From assembly GCF_001667945.1 (NCBI RefSeq), contig NZ_LZJK01000151.1:16573-80572 (forward strand): a DNA stretch of 64,000 bases, in the 5' to 3' direction. Made by a program: the position numbers and the translations under genes. This document shows, one piece after another, positions 47,530 to 55,863 of this stretch. This stretch comes from Mycolicibacter sinensis (GTDB taxonomy: Bacteria; Actinomycetota; Actinomycetes; Mycobacteriales; Mycobacteriaceae). The notes under the pieces were generated by a model. The model was not told where the DNA came from. It did no database searches and worked only from the letters and a program-made list of their open reading frames with translations. How positions within the stretch are numbered: the first letter of the stretch is position 1; each line of letters begins with the position of its first letter.

Positions 47530-48783
47530 TCAGACGTAGCGGCCGCGCCCGGCCAGTGCGCCCGCCAGGGTCTGCACCAGGTAGACCGCGAGCATCATGA
47601 GCCACGGCACCGTCCATCCGCCGCTCACATGGTGCAGCAGGCCGAACAAGAACGGGCCGGCGCCGGCGAGCAGATAGCCGAAGCCCTGCGCCATCCCCGA
47701 CAACCGCACGGTGTCCTCGGCGTCGCGGGCACGCAGCGCAATCACGGTGAGCGCCAACGAGAATACGCTCATGCCCAGGCCGACCAGCACGCTCCACAGC
47801 AGTGGTGCGGCTGCGGGCGCTAGCAGCAGACCGAGTATTCCGGCGATGCCGAGCACACCCAGCCCGACGATCCAGCCGCTCTGGCTGGCGCGACGCGCGG
47901 CCAGCGGCGAGACGATCAGGCTGATCGGCACGGCGATCAGCGAGATCAACCCGAGCAGCAGGCCGGCGTGGGCGTCGCTCATGCCGTTGTCGATCAGCAC
48001 CTCGGGCAGCCAGCCCATCACCACGTAGGCCAGAAACGACTGGGTGCCGAAGAACAGCGTGACGGTCCAGGCCAGCCTGCTGCGCAACAGCGACCGGCCC
48101 TTCGCCGCGGCGACGGGTGCTACGGTGCCGGCCCGATCGAACCCGCGGGACCCCACCACCCAGGCCGCCAGCGCCAGCAGGGCCAGCGCACTCCAGGCGC
48201 CCAGGGCCGAGCGCCAGCCTCCCAGCGCGTCATCGAGCAGCGGGGTGACCGCAGACCCCAATGCTCCTCCCCCTTGCAGCGCCGCGGTGTAGATCCCGGT
48301 CATCAGCCCCACCCGCGCCGGGAAGGACCCGCGGATGATCACCGGGATCAGCACGTTGATCAACGCGATTCCGGCGGTCGCCACCAAGGTGCCACCGAGC
48401 ACCGTGAAGGGCCCGTCGCAGACCCGGATCAGCAGTCCGGCAACGAGAGTGAGCAGTGCTGCCGAGATGGTGCGGCCCAATCCGATCCGCCGCGACAACC
48501 ACGGCGCGGCCAGCCCGGCTCCGGCAAAGCACAGTCCGGGCAGCGTGGTCAGCACGCCGGCCCAGGTGTCCGAGGTGCCCAAGGCGCCACGCATCTCGGG
48601 GAGCAGCGGCCCCACGCTGGTGATCGCCGGACGTAGGTTCAGCGCGGTCAGCACCACCGCGACGGTCAGCAGGGCGCCGCCGGCCGCCATCGTGGCCGGT
48701 CGGAGCTCGGTGACGCCGTCGAGCTCGAGCTCAAGGTCGTGCTCGTACTGGCCGAGCGTTTCGGTGCGGGCTGCGCGGGTCAC
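47530..48783 (-). CDS. Major facilitator transporter, CynX/NimT family
   Basis: A 417-residue, twelve-helix membrane transporter. The first helix pair (LTVAVVLTALNLRPAITSVGPLLPEM), the RIGLGRTISAALL loop and the NVLIPVIIRGSFP stretch are typical of the CynX/NimT group (cyanate, 2-nitroimidazole and related efflux or uptake). It starts at GTG 48783 and is divergent from a GntR regulator with only 48 bp between them, containing a palindrome. The regulator probably controls it. The transported compound is unknown. Confidence 0.87.
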   Translation of the reverse strand: MTRAARTETLGQYEHDLELELDGVTELRPATMAAGGALLTVAVVLTALNLRPAITSVGPLLPEMRGALGTSDTWAGVLTTLPGLCFAGAGLAAPWLSRRIGLGRTISAALLTLVAGLLIRVCDGPFTVLGGTLVATAGIALINVLIPVIIRGSFPARVGLMTGIYTAALQGGGALGSAVTPLLDDALGGWRSALGAWSALALLALAAWVVGSRGFDRAGTVAPVAAAKGRSLLRSRLAWTVTLFFGTQSFLAYVVMGWLPEVLIDNGMSDAHAGLLLGLISLIAVPISLIVSPLAARRASQSGWIVGLGVLGIAGILGLLLAPAAAPLLWSVLVGLGMSVFSLALTVIALRARDAEDTVRLSGMAQGFGYLLAGAGPFLFGLLHHVSGGWTVPWLMMLAVYLVQTLAGALAGRGRYV

Positions 48784-48801
48784 CTAACGTAGGATCGCAT
48801 A

Positions 48802-48818
48802 CATCCCATGATTGGATG
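48802..48818. promoter_or_regulatory. Inverted repeat, candidate GntR operator
   Basis: CATCC-CATGATT-GGATG is a perfect 5-bp-arm inverted repeat in the 48-bp gap between the divergent MFS and GntR genes, immediately before the regulator's GGGAGGA binding site. Its position suits autoregulation and control of the transporter. Confidence 0.5.
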
Positions 48819-48831
48819 AAGGGAGGACGCT

Positions 48832-49506
48832 GTGCCGTTGGTCACCACCCGCCGCACCGGCTTGGTCGATCAGGTGATCGAACAGCTTCGCGCCTCGGTG
48901 ACCGGCGGGGAATGGCCGGTCGATTCACGGATCCCCACCGAGCCAGAACTCGCCGACGCGCTCGGGGTCGGCCGCAATACCGTGCGGGAGGCGGTCCGGG
49001 CGCTGGCCCACAGCGGCATCCTGGAGGTCCGCCAGGGCGACGGCACGTATGTGCGCGCTACCAGCGAGGTCTCCGGTGCCGTGCGCAGGCTGTGCGGATC
49101 CGAGCTACGCGACGTGCTACAGGTGCGGCGTTGCCTGGAAGTCGAGGGCGCGCGCCTGGCCGCCGCTGCCCGCACCGACGACGATCTGGCCGAGTTGCGC
49201 GCACTGCTGGAGATCCGCGACGGCCACCAGCAGCAGGGCCGACACTCCGACTTCGTGCGGGCCGACACCGATTTCCATCTCGCGGTGGTCCGCTGTTCGC
49301 ACAATCCGGTGTTGACCGAGCTGTACTGCGGACTGACCGAAGTGGTCATGGCCAGTGTGGCCACCACGAGCGCGAAACCGGTGCAGTCAGACCAGATCCG
49401 GCACCGGGGTTTGGTGGAGGCGATCGCCACTGGCGACGTCGAGGCGGCCGGGCGTGAGGCGGGCGGATTCCTCGACGAGCTGTTAGATCAGCTGCCGGCC
49501 CGCTAG
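48832..49506 (+). CDS. GntR-family regulator, FadR/FCD subfamily
   Basis: A 224-residue regulator. The N-terminal winged helix (about 8-70) shows SRIPTEPELADALGVGRNTV, REAVRALAHSGILEVRQGDG. The C-terminal FCD all-helical domain (about 85-215) has DTDFHLAVVRCSHNPVL with the metal/ligand Asp and His, and an RHRGLVEAIATGD helix. FCD regulators bind small carboxylates. GTG start at 48832 behind GGGAGGA. Divergent from the CynX/NimT-type transporter, its likely target. Confidence 0.9.
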   Translation: MPLVTTRRTGLVDQVIEQLRASVTGGEWPVDSRIPTEPELADALGVGRNTVREAVRALAHSGILEVRQGDGTYVRATSEVSGAVRRLCGSELRDVLQVRRCLEVEGARLAAAARTDDDLAELRALLEIRDGHQQQGRHSDFVRADTDFHLAVVRCSHNPVLTELYCGLTEVVMASVATTSAKPVQSDQIRHRGLVEAIATGDVEAAGREAGGFLDELLDQLPAR

Positions 49507-49511
49507 GCCGC

Positions 49512-49919
49512 TCAGTCGCGCCGAAGTCCCAGCACCCGCAGCAGTTCCGGCCGGCGCAGGACGAGCCCGATCCACAGCAGCACGCCGACGTACACGCCGG
49601 ATAACACGAAGCCGGCCAGCGGCTTGTCGGCTTGTAGGTTGGCGGTCACCGCCCCACCCAGGTAGGCGGTCAGGCCAAGGGCGCCCAGCACCGCGGTGCG
49701 CGGGATCAGAAAGACGATCAGGCACACCAGCAGCACCCAGCCGATCACCGCGGTCTTGTCCGGGGCGAAACCGAGCGCTTCGGTGCCTTCGCGGGCGAAG
49801 CGCATCCCGGCGATCTTCGGGATGCTGTCGAAGGCGAAGAACAACCCGAGCAGCGCGGTGATCGCGGCTCCGGCGTACCACGCTCGGGAACGGGTGCTGC
49901 GTTCGGTCTCTGTCGTCAT
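49512..49919 (-). CDS. DoxX-like small membrane protein
   Basis: A 135-residue protein with four predicted membrane helices (about 14-32, 55-73, 75-95, 103-122) and the DoxX-like pattern LLGLFFAFDSIPKIAG near the N-terminus. Family members of known role take part in redox or thiol homeostasis; this one is unassigned. ATG 49919 follows a GGGAGT stretch. It is downstream of the NarK-type transporter on the same strand (37-bp gap) and converges with the GntR gene. Confidence 0.78.
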   Translation of the reverse strand: MTTETERSTRSRAWYAGAAITALLGLFFAFDSIPKIAGMRFAREGTEALGFAPDKTAVIGWVLLVCLIVFLIPRTAVLGALGLTAYLGGAVTANLQADKPLAGFVLSGVYVGVLLWIGLVLRRPELLRVLGLRRD

Positions 49920-49956
49920 CCTGCACTCCCTGTACTCGAAGGTGATTACCGCAACA

Positions 49957-51174
49957 TTAAGCGTGTGCCGCGCCGGCCGGTTCGCGGGCACGCAACCGTA
50001 ACGCGGTATAGCCGAACATGATCAGGGCAGTCGCCACCAGCAGCAGCAGCCCGACCGTGTAGTCGTTGTGCACGGGGTCGTAGGTCACGCCCATCACGAT
50101 CGGCGGAAAGTAGCCGCCCAAACCTCCTACCGCGGAGACAATTCCGGTGACGGCACCAAGTGTCCCGACCGGGGCACGTCGCGTCACCCACCCGAACACT
50201 CCGCCCGTGCCGATACCGAGGGCAACGGCGAGCGTGATGAAGGTGATCGCCGACCATATGTCCGTCGGCGGCTTGAGGGCAGCGACCGCAGCCATCACCG
50301 CCGTTCCCGCCAACGACGCCAAGACGACGTACTTGGGTGCGATGCGGTCGGCCAGCGCACCACCGACGGGCCGGGCCAGCACCGCCGCGAGCGCAAACGC
50401 CGCCGTGCGTTCCCCGGCATCCACCTGCGAGAACCCGTAGATGGTCTTGATGTAGATGGGCAGGTAGTTGCTGAAGGCCACGAATCCCCCGAACACCACC
50501 CCATACAACAGTGACATCTCCCAGGTGACCCGCAGCCGGATCGCCGCCCTGAGCTTGGGCAGCACCGGCGCGGTATTCGGGGCGAAGTAGTCCCCGTTGC
50601 TCATCACCAGGAAGCAGATCACGACCGTGACTGCCAGCGCGGCGGCGATCATGTAGTGGGTGTGCAGCAACCCGAACCGTCGCACCATGCGGGGGGTGAA
50701 GAACGCCGACAGCGCCGTGCCGGCCATGCCCATGCCGAAGACGCCGGTGGAAAAACCGCGGCGGGCCGGCTCATACCAGTTGTTGGCGAACGGGATACCG
50801 ATGGCGAACACCGTTCCGGGTATGCCGAGCAGCAGCGCGGAGGCCAGCACCAGGGGGTAGGAGCCGGCGGCCTCGGCGGCACCGACGGCCAGCACCGGGC
50901 CGATCGAGGCCAACGAGACCCCGATGAACATGGTGCGACCGCCGAACCGGTCGGTCAGCGGCCCGGCGACCATCCGGCCCAAGGAGCCGGCCAGGATGGG
51001 GGTGGCCACCAGCAGCGAGACTTCGGTGCTGCCCAGCGACATCCGCGCGGCATCGGTCATCGCCACCGGGCCGATGAGATTCCAGGCCCAGAAGTTGATC
51101 ATCGACACCCAGGTGGCCAGGGCCAGTTGCAGCCCCGGGCGGGCGCCGGCAACGGGTCGCTCAACGCTCCTCAC
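49957..51174 (-). CDS. Nitrate/nitrite transporter, NarK family
   Basis: About 405 residues with twelve helices. The nitrate-porter signatures are present: WVSMINFWAWNLIGP in helix 1, LLGIPGTVFAIGIPFANNWY in helix 4-5 with the Gly-rich GTVFA, and GTGGVFGWVTRRAPVGTLGA followed by GLGGYFPPIVMG near helix 10-11. It is predicted to import nitrate or exchange nitrate and nitrite. No reductase gene is adjacent, so the link to respiration or assimilation is open. The start is uncertain: GTG 51174 is used, TTG 51186 is possible, and neither has a clear ribosome binding site. Confidence 0.87.
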   Translation of the reverse strand: MRSVERPVAGARPGLQLALATWVSMINFWAWNLIGPVAMTDAARMSLGSTEVSLLVATPILAGSLGRMVAGPLTDRFGGRTMFIGVSLASIGPVLAVGAAEAAGSYPLVLASALLLGIPGTVFAIGIPFANNWYEPARRGFSTGVFGMGMAGTALSAFFTPRMVRRFGLLHTHYMIAAALAVTVVICFLVMSNGDYFAPNTAPVLPKLRAAIRLRVTWEMSLLYGVVFGGFVAFSNYLPIYIKTIYGFSQVDAGERTAAFALAAVLARPVGGALADRIAPKYVVLASLAGTAVMAAVAALKPPTDIWSAITFITLAVALGIGTGGVFGWVTRRAPVGTLGAVTGIVSAVGGLGGYFPPIVMGVTYDPVHNDYTVGLLLLVATALIMFGYTALRLRAREPAGAAHA

Positions 51175-51245
51175 TGGGATATGCAAACACCGGGAAGCCC
51201 GCTCGGCCCGTCATTCGCCCAAAAAGCCGACAGGCGGGCCTGCGT

Positions 51246-52220
51246 TCACCCGCGCAGGGCGGTGCGGAATCTGTCTCGGTAGGCCTTCGGCGAGACGCCG
51301 AGGTGATCGACGAACACCCGCCGGAGGGTTTCGGTACTGCCGAAGCCCGCGAGGCGTGCCGTGTCGGTCACCGTGTGGCCGGCGTCCAGGGCGGCGCGGG
51401 CCGCGTCGACGCGAACCTTTTCGACGTAGTCGGCCGGAGTCATGCCCAGCTCGGATCGGAACAAGCGCGTCAGCTGCCGTGTGCTGAGACTGGCCCGTAC
51501 GGCGAGAGCGCTGACCCGGTGATCCGCGCCGGGGTCGGCGGCAATGGCATCGGTCACCGCTCGCAGCGCGGACTGCGGCGGCGGATCGGCTTCGACCAGC
51601 GTGGAGAACTGCGACTGGCCGCCCGCGCGCTTGAGGTAGACCACCAACCACCGGGCCACGGCGCGGACAAGCTCTGCGCCATGGTCCATTTCGACCAACG
51701 CCAACGCCAGGTCGATGCCCGACGACACGCCCGCCGAGGTGAACACATCGCCGTCGCGCACGAAGATCGCGTCCGGCTCGACGGTGATCGCGGGAAAGGC
51801 GCGCGAGAACAACCGGACATCATGCCAGTGGGTGGTGGCACGCCGGCCGTTCAACAGACCGGCCTGCGCCAGAACGAACGACCCGGTGCAGATGGAGGCC
51901 AGCCGTCGGGTGCGCTGCGCGACCGACTTGACCGCCGCCACAAGCTCAGGATCGATCGCGCGGCGGGGCAGGCTGTCGGCACCGGCGACCATGATGGTAT
52001 CGGCGCACTCGATCGAGGAGAGGGCATCGGTGACACCCAGCCGCGTCCCGATCGAGGTGGTCACGTCACGCCCGTCCACCGAGGCGATCTTGATCCGGTA
52101 GTCGGCTCCGAACCGGTTGGCTTCGGCGAAGACCTCACCGGCACCTGCGACGTCCAACATCGTCACATCGTCGAAGACGACGATCACCATCACCCGCGAT
52201 CGGGAACCGGCTTCAGCCAC
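51246..52220 (-). CDS. GlxA-type AraC-family regulator (DJ-1/PfpI + AraC HTH)
   Basis: A 324-residue regulator. Residues ~10-185 form a DJ-1/PfpI glutamine-amidotransferase-like domain with the elbow Cys111 (LASICTGSF) and His131 (TTHWHD), probably a sensing rather than catalytic domain. The C-terminal ~100 residues are a double AraC HTH (VRASLSTRQLTRLFRSELGM, TARLAGFGSTETLRRVF). It starts at GTG 52220 and is divergent from the HD/nitroreductase/quinone-reductase operon, with an inverted repeat in the gap. It is predicted to activate that operon. Confidence 0.88.
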   Translation of the reverse strand: MAEAGSRSRVMVIVVFDDVTMLDVAGAGEVFAEANRFGADYRIKIASVDGRDVTTSIGTRLGVTDALSSIECADTIMVAGADSLPRRAIDPELVAAVKSVAQRTRRLASICTGSFVLAQAGLLNGRRATTHWHDVRLFSRAFPAITVEPDAIFVRDGDVFTSAGVSSGIDLALALVEMDHGAELVRAVARWLVVYLKRAGGQSQFSTLVEADPPPQSALRAVTDAIAADPGADHRVSALAVRASLSTRQLTRLFRSELGMTPADYVEKVRVDAARAALDAGHTVTDTARLAGFGSTETLRRVFVDHLGVSPKAYRDRFRTALRG

Positions 52221-52294
52221 GGACCCATTGTGTCGCAATCTGAGGTTTTGACGGCTCGATCGCCGCGCGTCGACCACCCGCGTCGGCGGCAGGC

Positions 52295-52311
52295 TGGTCT
52301 CTGTTCGACCA
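52295..52311. promoter_or_regulatory. Inverted repeat upstream of the HD-domain operon
   Basis: TGGTC-TCTGTTC-GACCA is a perfect inverted repeat with 5-bp arms, 17 bp before the GTG of the HD-domain gene and next to its AAGGAG. It could be an operator for the divergent GlxA-type regulator or another factor. Confidence 0.4.
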
Positions 52312-52327
52312 ACCAAGGAGACCCACC

Positions 52328-52978
52328 GTGCCCGTTCAGCGGAGTGAGACCATCGCCGACATCGTCGTACCCGACACGCCACTCGCCCGCGAGGCGACCG
52401 AGTTCGTTCGCAGTGCCGAGGACGACGTGCTGTTCCATCACTCCCGGCGGGTGTACCTGTTCGGAGCGCTGCACGGTCGCCGACTCGGGCGCCAGCCAGA
52501 CCTGGAACTGCTTTACGTGGCGGCGATGTTCCACGACTTCGGCCTCACCACGCGCTACCGGAGGTCCACTCAGCGCTTCGAGATCGACGGCGCCGATGCC
52601 GCCCGCGAGTTCCTGCTGGACCGCGGCGTCGGTCGATCCGAGGCCGATAAGGTGTGGCTCGGCATTGCCCTGCACACGACGCCGGAGATCACCGCACGAC
52701 TCGACACCGAAACCTTGCTTCTTGCAGCAGGTGTCAAGACCGATGTGGTCGGCGTCGGCCGGGCAGACCTGGACGCGGCGGACATTGACGCGGTGGTCGC
52801 CGCCCATCCCCGCCCGGACTTCAAGAACCGCATTCTGGCGGCTTTCAACGACGGTATGAAGCATCGTCCGGACAGCACTTTCGGCACGATGAACGACGAT
52901 GTGCTGGCACACTTCGACCCCTCCTTCAAGCGGGGAAACCTGGTGGACAGCATCCTCAACAGCCCATGGCCCGAATAG
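52328..52978 (+). CDS. HD-domain hydrolase, cyanamide-hydratase-like
   Basis: A 216-residue metal-dependent HD-domain protein. It has His38 in FHHSRRVYLFG, the His69-Asp70 pair in AAMFHDFGLT and a second His in IALHTTPEI, which is the arrangement of the fungal/yeast cyanamide hydratase (Ddi2-like) family and its many bacterial relatives of unknown substrate. GTG 52328 follows AAGGAG. It is the first gene of an operon with a nitroreductase and a quinone-reductase-like enzyme, suggesting turnover of a small toxic nitrogen or electrophilic compound, which is inference. Confidence 0.82.
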   Translation: MPVQRSETIADIVVPDTPLAREATEFVRSAEDDVLFHHSRRVYLFGALHGRRLGRQPDLELLYVAAMFHDFGLTTRYRRSTQRFEIDGADAAREFLLDRGVGRSEADKVWLGIALHTTPEITARLDTETLLLAAGVKTDVVGVGRADLDAADIDAVVAAHPRPDFKNRILAAFNDGMKHRPDSTFGTMNDDVLAHFDPSFKRGNLVDSILNSPWPE

Positions 52979-52994
52979 CGAAAGGAGCAGGCAC

Positions 52995-53696
52995 ATGGAT
53001 ATCCACGAAGCGCTGTATACCACCAGAATGATGCGGCGGTTGCGGCCTGAACCGATCCCGCTGGACGTCCAGGCCCGCATCCTGGATGCGGCCGTGCGCG
53101 CCCCCAACGGGGGTAACACCCAGCGCTGGCATTTTCTCGCCGTCGACGATCCGGCACTCAAGAGTGAACTGGCACAGTTGTTCCGGCAGGGCCGCGCCCT
53201 CGAGTACGAGAAATTCGCGGCCGGCACGGGACCGATGGTCGCGCCGGCCCCGGGCGCGGATCCGACCCGACACGACGAGACGATGCGCCGCATCAAGGGC
53301 TCCGGGGACTATCTGGCCGACCATTTCGAAGAAGTTCCCCTGCTGCTCTTCGTCTTCGCCATCGACGATCTCGGCGGGGCCAACATCTACCCGGCGATCT
53401 GGAGCGCGCTGCTGGCCGCCCGGGCCGAAGGCGTCGGTGGGGTCATGACGATGGTCCTCCGCAATTTCAACGACCGCGTCAACGAACTGCTGGGCGTGCC
53501 GGTGGAGGAAGGCTGGACAATGTCAGCCATGCTCGCACTCGGATATCCCCGGGGAAGGTGGGGCGTAGCAGCCAATCGGCGCCCGGTGCAAGAGGTTTCA
53601 TCACGAAACCACTGGGGCACACCGTTCGGCGTCGACGTCCCTCAGCCGCTGTGGCCGCACGACTACCTGGCGCCCGACCTGGCCACGGTAGGTTGA
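52995..53696 (+). CDS. Nitroreductase-family FMN oxidoreductase
   Basis: A 233-residue FMN-dependent enzyme. The N-terminal phosphate-binding segment TTRMMRRLRPEPIP, the FMN contact RAPNGGNTQRWHF and the C-terminal GYPRGRWG are typical of nitroreductase/BluB-like proteins that reduce nitro groups, quinones or, in mycobacteria, assorted xenobiotics. ATG 52995 follows AAGGAG, and an in-frame start at 52899 would lie inside the HD gene. Second gene of the operon, 16 bp downstream of the HD gene. Confidence 0.9.
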   Translation: MDIHEALYTTRMMRRLRPEPIPLDVQARILDAAVRAPNGGNTQRWHFLAVDDPALKSELAQLFRQGRALEYEKFAAGTGPMVAPAPGADPTRHDETMRRIKGSGDYLADHFEEVPLLLFVFAIDDLGGANIYPAIWSALLAARAEGVGGVMTMVLRNFNDRVNELLGVPVEEGWTMSAMLALGYPRGRWGVAANRRPVQEVSSRNHWGTPFGVDVPQPLWPHDYLAPDLATVG

Positions 53697-53702
53697 GTAC
53701 TC

Positions 53703-54620
53703 GTGCAGGCAATTGTTGCCACGGACCGCGCTGCGGGTGTCGCGGGGCTTTCGCTGGCCGATGTCGCCTACCCGCATGCCGCGGAGAACGACGTCATCGT
53801 CCGGGTCCACGCCGCCGGTTTCACGCCGGGTGAGCTCGACTGGCCGGCCACCTGGACGGACCGCGCGGGGCGTGACCGCTCACCCAGCGTCCCTGGGCAC
53901 GAGGTCTCCGGTGTCGTGGCCGAGTTGGGCTACGGCACAACCGGGTTGACGCTGGGGCAGCGCGTCTTCGGAATGACCGATTGGGCCCGCAATGGCTCGC
54001 TGGCCGAATACGTCGCCGTGGAGGCCCGCAACCTCGCCCCGCTGTCGGCCGACGTAGACCACACGGTGGCCGCCGCTTTGCCGATATCTGGACTGACCGC
54101 CTGGCAGGGGCTTTTCGCGCATGCGCGTCTGGTGGCCGGTCAGACAGTGGTGATTCATGGCGCCGCCGGTGCTGTTGGCTGCCTCGCCGTACAACTGGCC
54201 CACGAGGCCGGCGCGCGCGTCATCGGAAGCGGTCGAACCGAACACCGGGACACGATCTTGGGCCTCGGCGCCGCTGAGTTCCTGGATCTGCAACAGGATC
54301 GGCTGGAGGATGTCGGCCAGGTGGACGTGGTGTTTGACGTGATCGGCGGTGAGCTGCTCGATCGTTCAGCGCCACTGGTGCGTCCCGGTGGGGCGCTGGT
54401 TTCCATCGCCGAACCGCCGCGCGTTCGACCCGCCGACGCACAGACCATCTTTTTCGTTGTCGAGCCCGACAGGTCGGGTCTGGCTGTCCTGGAGCGCAGA
54501 CTCCGCGAGGGCCGGCTGCGCCCGATCCTGGGAGCGACATGCTTACTGGCCGAAGTGCCGACGGCATTCGACCCCGCAAGGCGCAGCCACGGAAAGACCG
54601 TCGTCGTCGTCGCCGACTAG
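53703..54620 (+). CDS. MDR-family NADP-dependent oxidoreductase (quinone reductase-like)
   Basis: A 305-residue medium-chain dehydrogenase/reductase without zinc ligands. The GroES-like N-domain includes PGHEVSGVVAELG, and the nucleotide motif is GAAGAVG (153-159). This matches zeta-crystallin/quinone oxidoreductase-type enzymes that reduce quinones or alpha,beta-unsaturated carbonyls with NADPH. GTG start at 53703, six bases after the nitroreductase stop. Third gene of the HD-nitroreductase-MDR operon, divergent from the GlxA regulator. Confidence 0.88.
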   Translation: MQAIVATDRAAGVAGLSLADVAYPHAAENDVIVRVHAAGFTPGELDWPATWTDRAGRDRSPSVPGHEVSGVVAELGYGTTGLTLGQRVFGMTDWARNGSLAEYVAVEARNLAPLSADVDHTVAAALPISGLTAWQGLFAHARLVAGQTVVIHGAAGAVGCLAVQLAHEAGARVIGSGRTEHRDTILGLGAAEFLDLQQDRLEDVGQVDVVFDVIGGELLDRSAPLVRPGGALVSIAEPPRVRPADAQTIFFVVEPDRSGLAVLERRLREGRLRPILGATCLLAEVPTAFDPARRSHGKTVVVVAD

Positions 54621-54790
54621 GCGCCACCGCCGGCTCTCCGGTGCGCACCGCCACTGCGGTGTCATGGCTGGCTGACCAGCAACCAGCAGATGCTCCAGGC
54701 GGCCGTCGAGGTCCGCGAGCGAGCCGCGGCCTGGTGACCGATGTCTTCAGTGGCCGGACTGGATGTGCCCGGCCACCAGACGGGAGAACC

Positions 54791-55765
54791 TCAGAACTCC
54801 CAGTCCTCATCCTCGGTGATGACGGCCTTGCCGATCACATACGACGACCCCGACCCGGAGAAGAAGTCGTGGTTCTCGTCGCCGTTGGGGCTCAGCGCCG
54901 ACAGGATCGCCGGGTTGACATCGGTCTCATCCCGCGGGAACAGCGCCTCATAGCCGAGGTTCATCAGCGCCTTGTTGGCGTTGTAGCGCAAGAACTTTTT
55001 GACGTCCTCGGTCAGCCCGACCCCGTCGTAGAGATCCTGGGTGTACTCGACCTCGTTGTCGTAGAGCTCGAAGAGCAGCTCGTAGGTGTAGTCCTTGAGC
55101 TCCTGGCGCTTGGCCTCGTCCTGCATGGCCAGCCCGCGCTGGAACTTGTAGCCGATGTAGTAGCCGTGCACCGCCTCGTCACGGATGATCAGCCGGATCA
55201 CGTCGGCAGTGTTGGTGAGCTTGCCCCGGCTCGACCAGTACATCGGCAGGTAGAAGCCGGAGTAGAACAGGAAGCTCTCCAACAGCGTGGAGGCCACCTT
55301 GCGCTTGAGCGGCTCGTCCCCGCGGTAGTACTGCATGACGATGGCCGCCTTGCGCTGCAGGTTGGCGTTCTCCTCCGACCAGCGGAACGCCTCGTCGATC
55401 TCGTTGGTCGAGCACAGCGTGGAGAAGATCTGGCTGTAGCTCTTGGCGTGCACCGACTCCATGAACGCGATGTTGGTGTAGACGGCTTCCTCGTGCGGGG
55501 TCAGCGCGTCGGGAATCAGGCTGACCGCGCCGACGGTGCCCTGAATGGTGTCCAGCAGCGTCAGGCCGGTGAAGACCCGCATGGTGAGCTGGCGTTCCTC
55601 ATCGGTCAGCGTCCCCCAGGACGGCAGGTCGTTGGAGACCGGCACCTTCTCGGGCAGCCAGAAGTTTCCGGTCAGCCGGTCCCAGACCTCGAGGTCCTTG
55701 TCGTCGTGCACCCGGTTCCAGTTGATCGCTGAGACCCGGTCGATCAGCTTCAGTTTCTCGCTCAC
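54791..55765 (-). CDS. nrdF2: Class Ib ribonucleotide reductase small subunit
   Basis: The radical-generating, dimetal (Mn or Fe) subunit of aerobic class Ib ribonucleotide reductase, essential for dNTP supply. The 324-residue protein shows the metal-ligand helices ENANLQRKAAIV, NIAFMESVHAKSYSQIF and IRDEAVHGYYIGYKF, and the C-terminal tail EDEDWEF that docks into NrdE. GTG start at 55765. NrdE, NrdI and NrdH are not adjacent, as for nrdF2 (Rv3048c). The 170 bp between this gene and the MDR gene contain nothing I can support. Confidence 0.96.
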   Translation of the reverse strand: MSEKLKLIDRVSAINWNRVHDDKDLEVWDRLTGNFWLPEKVPVSNDLPSWGTLTDEERQLTMRVFTGLTLLDTIQGTVGAVSLIPDALTPHEEAVYTNIAFMESVHAKSYSQIFSTLCSTNEIDEAFRWSEENANLQRKAAIVMQYYRGDEPLKRKVASTLLESFLFYSGFYLPMYWSSRGKLTNTADVIRLIIRDEAVHGYYIGYKFQRGLAMQDEAKRQELKDYTYELLFELYDNEVEYTQDLYDGVGLTEDVKKFLRYNANKALMNLGYEALFPRDETDVNPAILSALSPNGDENHDFFSGSGSSYVIGKAVITEDEDWEF

Positions 55766-55863
55766 CAGAACCCCATTTCACCCGCGGAAAGCTAGGCCTT
55801 CGACACTACCCCTGGGGGCCGACAACCCGTGGCAACACAAGAAGTTGTGTCTGCCGTGTCGCG

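Noticed and set aside
54621..54790. Gap between the MDR oxidoreductase and nrdF2 as a possible small gene
   Set aside because: No frame with a plausible start, ribosome binding site or family resemblance was found in these 170 bases.
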